A program made the translations under genes and the position numbers. This document shows positions 48,987 to 59,960 of a stretch of 64,000 nt of DNA, piece by piece. Within the stretch, counting starts at the first letter, position 1. Every line of letters begins with the position of its first letter. The notes beneath the pieces were generated by a model. That model saw only the letters and a list, made by a program, of their open reading frames with translations, had not been told where the DNA came from and made no database searches. Source of the stretch: Sciurus carolinensis (Eukaryota > Chordata > Mammalia > Rodentia > Sciuridae); the NCBI RefSeq assembly GCF_902686445.1, contig NC_062232.1:16412897-16476896 (forward strand), read 5' to 3'.

Positions 48987-49624
48987 ACTCCCACATTTCA
49001 CTGAATCTAAAGATACCACCAATTTTAAGATATGCCCTTATATTTCACAAAACTAAGGGGAAAAAAAAACACCAATTTTTTTTGATACCATGTTCCCTTA
49101 TTACCTAGGATTTTCATTTTAGACATATCAAGACAACTCAGATTTAAACAGAATTTGTCATATCTTGTACATATATAAAAGAAAAGTAGAAGCAAAAGAA
49201 TTCGGTAGGGTATTTTTAAAACTTCACATTCAGCATCCTAGAATGGATTGCCTTCTACCCAAAACTCTTCAATTTTTCCTAACAAAATTGTCCTCTGCCA
49301 ACAAGTGTTGGGGATGAAGCATTTCTTAAAATGCTCCATTATTATCTATGGGATTTTCTCTCAAGGCAGACACCCACTTAGCAATTTCATCTGTCTTCAG
49401 TTGTAATGTTTCGCATGAAATAACAATGCGACAATGGGCATACTCATCTAAAGTGATGACAAAATTAAGAGCCCTGTCCAAGTTTGTGCATGTCCAAGTA
49501 ATGATAACTGCTGTCTGGATAACAGTGACCACAGGGCACCATCAACTGGAGTTTTGATTTCACAGATGTTAAACTGTAGGGAGGAAAGTATATCTCAGAA
49601 TCTATGAAATATGGTCATGGGAGT
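48987..49624. mobile_element. Unidentified 638-bp insertion with imperfect inverted ends
   Basis: The block interrupts L1 ORF2 sequence. Its left end is actcccacatttcactgaat and its right end gaaatatggtcatgggagt, an imperfect inverted pair. On the minus strand 49532-49326 is open for 68 codons (starts MVTVIQTAVI, ends RENPIDNNGAF). I recognise neither the block nor the peptide. It may be a decayed DNA transposon or a processed retrocopy. Confidence 0.5.
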
Positions 49625-49716
49625 TCAGCAACATTAAATGATCAATACACAGTACATCAATACCCTTATTAAAAAAAAATACCCTTATAAATCAGCAAAA
49701 AATGAATAGAAATTAC

Positions 49717-49790
49717 TGGGCTGGGGTGCAGCTCAGTGGAACAGCATGTACAAGCACTGGGTTCAATCCCCAATACTAAAAGAAAATCTT
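49717..49790 (+). mobile_element. ID SINE, short form
   Basis: gggctggggtgcagctcagt with a deleted middle, then ggttcaatccccaatact. Confidence 0.82.
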
Positions 49791-50984
49791 ATTCACAATG
49801 ATAACCAAAATTACATAGTATCTAGCAAAAAAAAAAATCTATCCTGAAGAGTTGAGCAAAAACTTTATGAAAACTAACAGCATATATCCAGATTTAAATG
49901 CCAGCTCTACTACTTAATATATCTAAATGAATCTATGTATTTATCCTATAAATTTGATGCAAATGCAATAAAAATCCAACCATTTTTCATAGAAATTTTT
50001 TAGTTTCTCTAAACTCTAAAGTAAGCAAAGAGAGGAAAATAACTAAAATAATCCTGAATAAAAAGAAAGATTTAATTATAAAGCTACCATTATTAAATCA
50101 GGGTGGTAAAGCTAGAGATAGTCAAACAGATCAATGAAACCAGAAGAGAGAAACTAAAAACATGTGTATATGTGAGAATACAGTATATCTTAGAAGCAAA
50201 GAAGAAAGACTGAACTACACAATAAATCCATATGAAAAAGATAAAATTAGATCCCTATACCACAGAGAAAAACTCCAGAAGAATTAATGACCTAAATATG
50301 AAAAGGCACAGTATCATTATTACCTTGGAGTAAGTGAAGAATTCCTTGAAGACACTGGAAAACACAAGTCACAAATGATTAAAAAAAAGTGACTACCATC
50401 ACATTAAGAAGTTCTACATAAAAAGCATTCTTTAAACAAAGCTAAAAGATAAGCCAGACTAGGAAGATATTTTCAGTTTATATAACTGTGAATCATTAGT
50501 ATCTAGAATATCTACAAATCAGTAAGAAAAAGCAACAATCCAATAGAAAAATGGACCAAAGATCCGCTGAGCAATTCACAGAACACTCAAATGACCAATA
50601 AACGCGGAGGAAAAAAAGGTCAACCTCAATAGTAATCTAAGAAATACAAAATGAAAACAGCAAAGAGATAGCATTTATACCCAACAGATGGGAAAAAATT
50701 GCAAAATCTAATCTTTTGGCAGTGATCTGGAGAAACAGGCTCATACACAGCTGGTGGGAGTGTCAAATGGAATAAAATTTGGCATTCTGGCAAGTTCCAG
50801 TAAAGTTGACAATGCACAGACTTCTTCAATGTAGCAATTCTACTTCTAATACAATCCCGAGAGAGAACCCCCGTATAAGGATGTTCAGAACAGCACTGCA
50901 TGAAATTGCTGAAAACTGCAAATAGCCTAATGTTCCCTCCATAGGAACAAACAAACTCCTGTAAGTAATATCAATGGACTAGAT

Positions 50985-51600
50985 CAGTAGTTTTCAAACT
51001 TCTTGTCTCAGGACCCCTTTAGGCTCTTCAAAATTAAGGACCACAGTAGTTTATCATGTGGTTCTTCTCCATAGAGATTTATTATATTGGAAATTTAAAG
51101 ATATATATATTAATTGATAAAATAAACCTATATGTAAATATGAAAGTATTCATTTTAAAATATTAACTATTTTTCAAAACAAAAAATATATTAGAAACAA
51201 AGTAGTATTTTTTTTGCAAATCTCTTTAATGTGTGACTTAATAGAGAACAGATGGATCCTCAAAACTTTTTCTGCATTCAATCTATTATATCATGTGTCA
51301 TGTAGTCTCTGCACAGTACTTGTATGATATACAGAAGAATGTAGGTAAAAAAGCAAATAACACTATTATAAAAAAATACTTTTGGGACAGGGTTGTAGCT
51401 CAGAGGTAGAACACTTGCCTAGCATGTGCCAGGCACTGGATTCGATCCTCAGCACCACGTAAAAAATAAATAAAACAAAGGTATGGTGTTCATTTACAAC
51501 TAAAAATATTTTTAAATAAATAAATATTTTTGATCTCCTGGACCTCCTGTAAGACAAAGAGAGGTTCAGGAATCCCTGGAGCACATTTTGAAAACCAATG
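50985..51600 (+). mobile_element. hAT-type DNA element with 8-bp TSD, nested in L1
   Basis: The ends cagtagttttcaaacttct and cacattttgaaaaccaatg form terminal inverted repeats. Flanks gactagat (50977-50984) and aactagat (51601-51608) are a 7-of-8 target-site duplication of hAT length. An ID SINE sits inside. Confidence 0.75.
51384..51512 (+). mobile_element. Long-tailed ID SINE, nested in the hAT element
   Basis: gggacagggttgtagctcag, ggattcgatcctcagcacc, and the long A-rich tail with tttacaactaaaaa. Confidence 0.88.
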
Positions 51601-51608
51601 AACTAGAT

Positions 51609-51925
51609 CCACATATGATGTGGATAAATCTCAAAAAGTCTTTAGTGAAAATAATACATAAAATGATGCACACAGTATGATACAGCTTACATAAAGTTAA
51701 AACACAGAAAGCAATAACTTGTTTGGGTACATACATATTAGGACAGTGGTTACTTCTGGCAAAGCCAAGACAAGAATGGGAAGGAGATGTGTGAGATTTT
51801 ATTTCATTAAACTAAAACAAAAAAACATGAAGCAAACACACCACAAAACATTGAGATTCGTTAAATCTGGTGACATCTGCTTTTCAGTAATTTTGAAGTG
51901 TTTCATAATTAAAAAGTCTTAAAAC
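51609..51925 (+). mobile_element. Old L1, segment after the hAT insertion
   Basis: gtggataaatctcaaaaagt, tgatacagcttacataaagt and ggacagtggttacttctggc are L1M 3' phrases that continue the sequence broken at 50976. Confidence 0.65.
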
Positions 51926-51929
51926 ATTT

Positions 51930-52058
51930 TTAAAATATATTTTTAGTTGTTGATGGACCTTTATTTACTTATTTATTTACATGTGGTGCTGAGAACTGAA
52001 CCCAGTGCTCACACATGCTAGGCAAGTGCTCTACCACTGAGCTACAACTCCAGTCCCT
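51930..52058 (-). mobile_element. Long-tailed ID SINE
   Basis: Reversed extra segment (tagttgttgatggacctt) and reversed ID unit ending in tgagctacaactccagtcc. Confidence 0.88.
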
Positions 52059-52593
52059 AAAACATATTTTTAAAAAGCCTAATGACTATATTTCAAGGCT
52101 ACCCAGTTTCCTTAAAGTATATTTCCCTTTGAGTACAATGCAGTTATAAAATAACCAGATTTTATAAAATGTTGTTCAGAAAAACAATTTGACAAGAGTA
52201 AGAAGAGGTTGGCCATATTTCAATCACACAGGGTTGAGGATGTACTCAGCTCCTGGTTCTGATCTGGGATCCTAACAAAATAAGTGTGCCTTAACATGAA
52301 TACCCCTTGGTCAAAGAACACGTTGACTAGATAATTTATTTTGAATAGCTGGAAATTATTCAACTACATAAAATTTTCTGCACCCAATAATTGAGATAAT
52401 TGTCTTGGGAGATAATGATCATACTCCAGGAACCGCTTATGGACAAAGATAAATGAGAATCTGTCTATATTCACAGTTTAGGAAAAAAAAATATAAACAC
52501 ACAGATAAAATACAGTAGATTAAATGCTAAACTAAGAATGTACACATTGTTCTATGGGACAGAGAAGACTGAGCCTAGAAAAATGATGGTGCC

Positions 52594-52701
52594 ATGCTCA
52601 CTTTGGCAGCACATATACTAAAATTGGAACAATACAGAGAAGATTAGCATGGCTCCTGTGCAAGGATGACACACAAATTTGTGAAACGTTCCGTATTTTT
52701 T
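52594..52701 (+). pseudogene. U6 snRNA retropseudogene
   Basis: It covers the whole 107-nt U6 with about eight substitutions, several of them C-to-T or G-to-A at CpG positions (cactttgg for cgcttcgg, ggaacaatac, tgtgcaag, acacaaattt). No U6-type PSE or TATA element is visible in the 80 bp upstream. It is therefore not expected to be transcribed. Confidence 0.92.
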
Positions 52702-52849
52702 ACCCTATGTACATGTATGATTACACGAATGGTGTGAATCTACATTGTGTACAACCATAGAAACAAATAGTTGTACCCCATTTGTGTACAATGAATCAAA
52801 ATGCAGTCTGTAAAAATAAAAAAAAATAAAATTAAAAAAAAAAAAAAAA
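52594..52849 (+). mobile_element. U6-L1 chimeric retrocopy
   Basis: Positions 52594-52701 are a near full-length U6 snRNA copy (gcacatatactaaaattgga, gattagcatggctcctgtgc). They pass without a gap into the local L1 3' UTR (taccctatgtacatgtatga) and a poly-A tail. tggtgccat flanks the whole unit at 52587-52595 and 52853-52861. It is one chimeric insertion of the template-switch kind described for human U6-L1 pairs. Confidence 0.88.
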
Positions 52850-55639
52850 CTGTGGTGCCATTAACAGAAAACAAGAAACAGGAGGTGTTTTAGGAGCTCC
52901 AGGTGGAAAAAAAAATTTTTTTCTATAAATAATATTGAATATCTACTACATGCCAGAATAATTTGGTTTCAGCCCTGTTGAGACAGTTCAGACACCTGGG
53001 TAGATATGGCCAGTAAGCAACCACAAATACAGATGAGAAACTAGAAGAAAGGGTGGACATGGTAAGGGACACTAAAACTAGGGGAGATTTCAGAGAAAAA
53101 TGGGTAGAGAATTGACCTTGAGGGAAATCCCACCATAGAAGACAGAGAAGGCACAGAGTTTGTAAAACAGAACATTTTATATGACACAGTCATTAAGATG
53201 CTGTGCAAATTTCCTAATTTGGGAAATACTGAATTTAGGAATAAGTAGGGTGAGAACAAATGAAAGTACTGGTGAAACGAAAAAGAAGACAGGTGAGGTT
53301 TTTGCAAGATGAGCAAAACTAGGACTATTTAAAGGAAAAGGGAAAGGCTCCTGCGGACTTAAGAGGGTAATGATGCAAGAGAGCACCACTGACAGAGAAC
53401 ATCCCAAAGGAGGCAGGCCAGGGTGGGGGCAGAGCAGCAGGACTCCAGGAAGGGCCGTTTTTCCAGTGGCAAAAGAAAAAGGAGGAAAGCCTAGGCAGAG
53501 AGAGGAAAAGCATCAAGTGGAAGGAAGGGAAACAACTGTTTACATCAGATAGTCATTTATCATTCTCAGTTAAGTAAAAGATTAGGTAATCTTTTCTAAG
53601 GATAAAGGATTTCAAGGGCCTCGCTGAAGAGTTTAAGAGGGGAGAAAAAAAAGTAGTAATAGTAGTAGTTTGGAATGGCCATTGTGCACAAACACAAATA
53701 ATACAAAATAATTAGTTTTCCAGATTATCAAGGTTTGTCCTTCCATTTTTGATGGAAACTAAACTATACATTCATCTGTCTTCTTAATAATACAAAGTGA
53801 GTCTAATTTAATCCTATTGTACTGTCTACCTTTACAAAGAACTGGTTCTTTAAAGATTTTTTAAAAGAACTTCTTTATAGTTTGTCTGTGCCTTTCCCAG
53901 CTAAGACATAAAAACGACTGGTTTTCTACGTTTATGTTTACCCTTAGCACCTCAACAACCACAGCCACCTTAGCAACCTGCTTCTAGTCGGCTCCATGCC
54001 ATGCACTGTACCTCAGACTTTTCTAAATCATGGCCTTTATGATAAACTGGAGACTCGGTCCCTCCACTCCTCTCATGGAGCATCAGTACTCTCACCTGTT
54101 GCAATCCAGGAAAATGGAAAAACAAAGCGAATATCTAGGCCACCTAGGTCTATAACATAAAATTCTAATAAACACATTCCCCACATGTGCATCTGGATTA
54201 GTCAAATATTAATGAAAATACAAGCAGGAAGGCTTGGCTCAGCAAACAGCCTTAGCTACCCTCTCAAACAAAACGGTGGTTACTTTCACCAAGGGGGAAG
54301 AACACGGACTGCAAAAAGGTATCTGACGGTCACTGTCTTCTGAATAATCACTGTTTCAATCCACTTTTCCAAAATGACTTCTTGAAAATTTTATCATAAG
54401 AACACTTACAGGTTCATTTCCCATTTCGGTCAAAGTAACTCACAGCGCTAGTCCTGTAATTTTCAACCACGGCAAATGAAATGGTACAAACTCCCCGTTG
54501 TTTACCACAGAAATTATAACTCTGAGCAAAAAGTTATTCGGGGTGAGAAATTAGGATAGAAAAAAAGATCACTCAAAAAGCGGCAAAATCTGCTTAACTC
54601 CTGAACATCCCTGCAAGCGTCCTGATAAGGAAAACGCTGATCAACTTAACACTGGTTATTTCTCAACTTTGAAACGTGTCCTAGACCAACGGAACTGTTG
54701 ACTCTAAAGCGCAGCTCGTGTGTCATCACTGAACTAGTTGAGGGCTCCCCTGCTGCCTCCCCCACTGAGCCGAAGTCCTTACACCTGGCAAGCCAGCACT
54801 TCCTCGATCTACCTTTTCTAGCCTGATTCCTACCAATTCCCCTATCTGCACTATCCACTTCAGTCAAACTGTAAATGTTTACTGCTTTTTGAGGAAGATT
54901 CAACCTTGAAATGCCCTTTCTCCACCCGCACCGCTACCTAGCGAAGTCCCACCTCTGTAATCTCAAAATGCTATCTACTTCAAGAACCCTTCCTTCCCTG
55001 ATGCTCCGAATAGAAACATTGCGTTCTCTTGAAGTCCAGTAATCAATCGAATATGCCTTTCCCGCAGCACTTAGTATATTTCACCTTGTCTCATCTGTCT
55101 CTGAACAACGAACTTCTTGCAGCCATCGTGTACAAAAAAATTTTTAATTTTTCTTAGCAACTAGCACGGTGTACCGTTAACACGGGGTTCTGAGTTTAGT
55201 AGGACAGTTGTACAGTGCGCAATCAAAAGTACTTTAGGGGATATAACATCATAAAACTTCGCAAATAAAGAACAGGAAATTAAATACTGCACCACAATGT
55301 TGTCCTTCAATAAGAAAAACCGTTCTGCCCTTATTCTTCAATTTAAAAAAATACTACAAACATCACTAATAGCTTAAATGGTGCTTTTCAAGAAAATTGT
55401 TTTCACAGAAATGAATACAAAAGACTCCTTCAAAATCTTACTCTTCCGCTTTCGTGCTGTGCACTTTTTCACTATTGGTCAAGAGTGGTGAGAACTTTCC
55501 CATCAATTTGTATTTCTTTACTCAGATACTTGAGAAGGCAATGATTAGCGGCGAACAACCGCCATCGAGGTCACCCTCTCAGCCATGTATGACTTGACTT
55601 AGCCAAAACAAAATTTCCTGGAGTCCTAAAGCAGCCAAC

Positions 55640-57174
55640 CCACCCGGCAGCCCTCAGCCATGGAAAGCCAGGGAAAGGTTTGGGGCCAGGGGCGATGAGA
55701 GAGAGATGGCTCCGGCGCCCGGACGATGGCCGCCTGCGGCAGCACAGCTGAAATGCAGCGGAAACAGCAGCCAGTCACGGGGCTGAGGGAGGCAGGGCAG
55801 GAAGGTGGCGCTGCCGCGGAGCGCCTGGAACCCGAGCGCTCATCATGGCGGCGAGGGCAATGGCCGCCGTAGGGAGCGAGCACGCCCCTCCGCGCGCACA
55901 CGCCGCCGCGCCCGGCCTCCGGTGCCCGTCACCGGCACCGCGGGCTCCGCCGCCCGCTCTCCCACCCCCCCTCACGGACTGTAGCGGAATTTTCTCTCCA
56001 GACACCGCTTTCAAGATGGCGGCTCCCCCTCCCGGCAACCCCCTCAATCGTTCCCTGCAGCAGGCGCCGAGCCGTCGCCATCTTGTCCCCCGTCCCTCCC
56101 CCCCTCGTCGATATTTACATAGCGAAAATCGGCCCGGCCGGCCTGCGGCCTTCACCTCACGCCTGCAGCCTTCGCCTCCTCGCCAGGCCTCGCCCCCGCG
56201 CGGTGCCCCGGGTGGGCCGCGGCGCCCACCCAAGACCCCTCAGCCGCTTCCCGGACCGCTGGGCAAACCTCCCCCAACCCCCGCCCGCTTACGGAGAGCG
56301 TCTCCGCCGCCGCTCGGGGCATTCGGGCTCCTCCCCGGGCCTAACTGCGGCCTCCTCGGGGCCTGCTCGGCGCCGCACGCCACGCCGCCCGGCCTAGCGC
56401 GGGAGGGCGCCTTGCGGGCCGCCGACCAGGCCGGGACCAGGCCGCCGCGCGCGCACTAGGCCCCACGGCCGCGGCGGCGCCCGGGACTCACCGGACGGGC
56501 GTGCGGGCGGTCGGCGACGGTGGCGGGTGCTGCAGGCCGGCCTTTCTCTGGAGCACTGGGCCGGGCTCCGGCTGGTGGGGCGGGCGGAGGGAGGGAGGAG
56601 GGGCCGAGCTCGGAGCTGACAAAAAGCGGCCCAGCTCCCCGGCACGGGCCCGCCGTCAGCACGTCACGTCACCGCCCGGGAGAGAGACCCAGGAAAATGC
56701 GGAAGGGTAGATGGGCCCCCTCCTCCGCCCGGTGGGTCCCCCTGGCGCCCCGGGTCGGCGCCGCTTACGCCCCGCAACCCGGGAGCCCAGTGGCCTCGCT
56801 GCGCGGGGTCTCCTGCGGCCTGAGTGTCCGTGACAGCGCCCCCCTTCTTTCCACCTCCTCCGCGCTCCCGCCCGCCGCCGCCAAACACGCGCCGCTGCCG
56901 CTGCCTCGGCCGTAAAGCCCGCGCGGGGCCGCGGTCCGCCGAACCCGCGGTGAGGCAGGCGGCCCGGGTCGCCCCCCACCTTGTCCGTGGGCCGCGGCCG
57001 CCCCCCGGGGGCCTCCCCGGAGACCTACCGCTTCTCCGCCCCGGTCCTGGCCGAGGCGCCAGCTCGAGTTGTTTGCAGGCCCTCAGACCCCCGCCCGCAG
57101 TAAATGTGTTTTCTTCATCCCCGCGGCTGGGGAAGAAGATAAATTTAGCAACCCCCGACGTCCCCTGCCTTCCC

Positions 57175-57175
<1 letters not shown>
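55640..57175 (-). promoter_or_regulatory. ZFX: CpG island and ZFX promoter / first-exon region
   Basis: About 1.5 kb of very GC- and CpG-rich sequence stands out sharply from the AT-rich surroundings. It is upstream of the ZFX coding exons in the minus-strand sense, at the distance expected for the 5' end. It holds minus-strand donor-like sites at 56492 (CCG|gtgagt), 56293 (TCC|gtaagc), 56769 (GGC|gtaagc) and 57029 (GCG|gtaggt). It also holds YY1-like ATGGCGGC/GCCGCCAT motifs and a tandem CRE-like half-site pair (cacgtcacgtcacc, 56656-56669). Long open frames here on both strands are GC-composition artefacts. Which donor defines exon 1 cannot be settled from sequence alone. Confidence 0.8.
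56493..56665 (-). other. ZFX: Candidate ZFX 5' UTR exon 1
   Basis: The sequence downstream of the CRE-like pair on the minus strand runs about 170 bp to a textbook donor (CCG|gtgagtcc, GT at 56491-56490). It has no early donor of equal quality inside. A start near 56660 is a guess based on the CRE position. An alternative first exon could end at 56293, 56769 or 57029. Confidence 0.35.

Positions 57176-57177
<2 letters not shown>

Positions 57178-57203
<26 letters not shown>
57178..57203 (+). repeat. Poly-A run at the CpG island edge
   Basis: About 26 A followed by aagaagaagg. It marks the upstream border of the island. Confidence 0.9.
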
Positions 57204-57205
<2 letters not shown>

Positions 57206-58262
57206 AGAAGAAGGAGGAAAGAAAATCTTTGAAATAAAATGAAAATGAACTTGCCAGTCTAAAATGGGTGTGCGGGCAAGACAAGGGGGGAGAAGGGTAA
57301 CCCTAGAGCAACTACCAAGCCCTTTAATTTTTTAGTAAATAAGCATTCAGTCAGAGAGCCAAACTGATTTATTATGCGGGGAGGGATGAGGAATAGGTTA
57401 CGTTTTGAAACTGGTTTCGCGCATCGCAATGAACAGGGATTTTAATGGTATATTTTCTATATACCTGTGTTTCAGAGTTTGGGAACCTATGAATTGCAAG
57501 TCTCCTGTAATTTTTTCATAAATAATACATTTTCCACATTCTTACATAAACATCTAGGAATTAGCAGAATAGGGTAGGGATTCCTTTTTAACTGCTTAAA
57601 CAAGTCTTTTAAAGTTTAAAAAGATGGGCGGGAGGGAAAACGTACAGGAGAAAACAAAGTATTTGTCAACTTCAAAAAATGTGTCTTGAGTTTTTCTCAA
57701 TTTGTTTTTTATGCTGTTTCTATACCGAACTTGGGACTCAGACTATGTTTAAATATTACCAGGAAAAAGTTAGTGTAATCTACATTAATCTGGAATCCAA
57801 CATGCTATACTTCCACACAGCGCTAAATGCTAAAGGCATTTTTATACAATAAACACAAAATTAGAAAGCAAGTAACATACTGATGTGAAATCTCTTTCAA
57901 TTCAGAGGCCCTGTATTTTAGTGACCTGTCACAACAGTTTTTAAAAACCTCCCATAATGCAAATTGTCCCTTCCCTCAGAAGTCTTACAGTCATAAAATG
58001 CTTTCAAAAAAAAAAAAAAAAAAAAAAAAAACAAAGGAAGCATGAGAAGAAATCAGAAATCTCTGGGAATATACTGAATGGTCATTTTCCTCTCGGGGCT
58101 TGAGTTTTTACCTTTTTCTTTTTTTTAAGTGATCAAATTTCCTTTCAGATGTGATAAATGATAACATATCTTTCTAATTATGGGAAATTCCTTCAGGCTG
58201 CAGACAGTCTGTATTCAAAGAAAGGTAAATAAAACTAAGCAACATTGTTCAAGCAAAATAAG

Positions 58263-58480
58263 AAAGCCAGGTGTGGTGACATGTGCCTGTAGTCCCACCT
58301 ATGCAGAAGGCTGAGGCAGGAGGATCACTAGAGCACAGGATTTGGAGGCAGCCTGGACAACACAGTGAATCCCTATCTGGTCTCAGAAAAGGGGGAGGGG
58401 AGCCGGGTTGGGAATCTAGGTCAGCCTGGAGTGCTCACCTAGCTTGTTGGAAGCCCTGGGTTCAATCAGAACCGCCAAAA
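58263..58480 (+). mobile_element. B1-ID composite SINE followed by (CA)n
   Basis: The B1 half (ccaggtgtggtgacatgtgc) and a diverged ID half (gttgggaatctaggtcagcc) end in a CA tract at 58482-58510. Confidence 0.8.
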
Positions 58481-58481
58481 G

Positions 58482-58483
58482 AA

Positions 58484-58510
<27 letters not shown>
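58482..58510 (+). repeat. (CA)n microsatellite
   Basis: Fourteen CA units at the tail of a SINE. Confidence 0.95.
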
Positions 58511-58515
<5 letters not shown>

Positions 58516-58554
58516 TAGGTATTCATACTGTCGCAGAGTGCTTTGTCACTACTT

Positions 58555-58692
58555 TTTTAAAAATTCATTTATTTTTGGAGATTGAATCTCATTGTATTTG
58601 CCCAAACTGTCTTGAACTCTTGGGCTCAAGTGATCCTTCCTCCTCATCCTCCCCAGTAGCTGGAACCACAGGTTTGCGCCATGCCAGATTGT
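58555..58692 (-). mobile_element. 7SL-derived monomer (B1-like), reversed
   Basis: gtcttgaactcttgggctca, agtgatccttcctcctcatc and cagtagctggaaccacaggt read as an older 7SL-type monomer with no ID part. Confidence 0.7.
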
Positions 58693-58781
58693 GATCACTT
58701 TTCATACATGAAGAGACTAACTAGGCAAGTGCCCTGGGTTAAATTAAGGGCGCACGGGGAGGTGGGGGGATGTTTGATGTT

Positions 58782-58957
58782 GCGGTGGGGCATACCTGTA
58801 ATCCCAGCGGCTCAGGAGGCTGAGGCGGGAGCATCACAAATTCAAAGCCAGCCTCAGCAACTTAGGGAGATCCTGTCTCAAAATAAAAAATAAGGGCTGG
58901 GGATGTGGCTCAGTGGTAAACCGCCCCTTGGTTCAATCCCCAATACCAAAAAAAAGA
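58782..58957 (+). mobile_element. B1-ID composite SINE
   Basis: gcatacctgtaatcccagcg, aagccagcctcagcaactta, then gggctggggatgtggctcag. Confidence 0.9.
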
Positions 58958-59846
58958 GTGGGGTGTGGAGTAATTTATACTTCAAATCCATTTATGGAAG
59001 GCAGTAAAGAACATTGTTAAACAGTGTTAAAAGAACTGTGATAAACATTTTACTGGAAGTACACTTAATATTATGATAAAGTGAGGATGTAAAGGAAGTG
59101 TGAACAACAGAAATCAGAAATCATTTGGTACTATAATTTATGCAGTTTATGAAAGTACAGTTGGACCTTGAGGGCACCTAACATCACTGAAAGTATTTGA
59201 CAATCAAGAACCAAGTGATAATGCTCAGACCTTTTGTACTTAAAGGTTCTATTACTTTACCTGGTTCTTGATACTTTCTGTCATTGTTTCAGTATTAGGG
59301 ACCTACAGAGTCCTGGGCACAGGCAATAACAAAGCCTCCATGCATGCCCTTGGGGAACTTGAAAAAGGAGGCTGTATAGCAGAATAACAACATTCTTAAG
59401 TGCTTTCATTTTCTCACTTAAATAAACACAAAATAAAAGGAAAATTTAGCTAGGGAGATTGAGAGCAGAACGTTTCAAAAGCATATGCTATGAATACAAA
59501 ATAGCTGGTTTCAAAGCAGTCAAAAGAATTTTGATGGTGTGCTAAAATTTATTTGTTCCTTCAAAGCTGTTAATGTATATCAGATAGTTAAAAGCTTCTA
59601 CTCAAAGTTTTGACAGTGTTTTAATAACTTAACTAAAAATCTCTGACATATTTATAGGTGCTTGAGCCAGAAGCAACACAAGACCTTTCAATCATTTTTC
59701 CAAAGAAAGATTAGTCAGAAAAGAAGCCGTCCATCGATTTGCAATCCCCATCACTCAGTGATGGGAATTCAAATAGGAAACAATAAATTATTGCCCTATG
59801 AGAAAATATAGACCCTGAATAAAGTTTTTGTAATGCATTATTTTAT

Positions 59847-59960
59847 TTATTGTTTTCTTTTTGGCACTGGGAATTGAACCCAGGGCGCTTTACCACTGAG
59901 ATACATCCCCAGCCCTTTTTAATTTTCTATTTTGAGAAGGGTCTCACTAAATTGTTGAGG
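59847..59960 (-). mobile_element. B1-ID SINE, truncated, with TSD
   Basis: Reversed ID half and a short piece of B1. gtaatgcattattttat flanks both ends exactly (about 59830-59846 and 59961-59977). Confidence 0.9.

Larger units (their letters stand above)
48600..50976 (+). mobile_element. Old L1 ORF2 fragment, left segment of a nested block
   Basis: ORF2-type DNA (catatcaacagattaaaagc, ggcaaggatgcccattatca, ggttccagtaaagttgac-like phrases) is recognisable up to 48986, resumes after an unknown 638-bp insertion near 49625, and continues past an ID SINE at 49717. It is cut at 50977 by a hAT element and resumes at 51609. Confidence 0.7.
36702..56492 (-). other. ZFX: ZFX 5' intron (about 20 kb, non-coding exons not resolved)
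   Basis: The lower end is fixed by the acceptor before the start-codon exon. The upper end assumes the donor at 56492. Many SINEs, several L1 fragments, a hAT element and a U6 retrocopy lie inside. Additional 5' UTR exons may exist here but I could not identify any with confidence. 41.7-42.4, 42.6-43.8 and 53.6-55.6 kb contain no nameable feature except an L2-like stretch near 54.95-55.1 kb. Confidence 0.6.

Noticed and set aside
52594..52701. A functional U6 snRNA gene.
   Set aside because: Several substitutions, no PSE or TATA upstream, and the retrotransposition hallmarks (L1 fusion, poly-A, target-site duplication) show a retrocopy.
55845..56459. Open frame of 204 codons on the plus strand in the CpG island.
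   Set aside because: It is proline, arginine and alanine rich in the way any frame of GC-rich DNA is. Overlapping frames on both strands are equally long, and no domain is recognisable.
56664..57284. Open frame of 206 codons on the minus strand across the island edge.
   Set aside because: It includes a phenylalanine run from the poly-A tract and low-complexity Gly/Arg sequence; it overlaps the promoter region and has no coding character.
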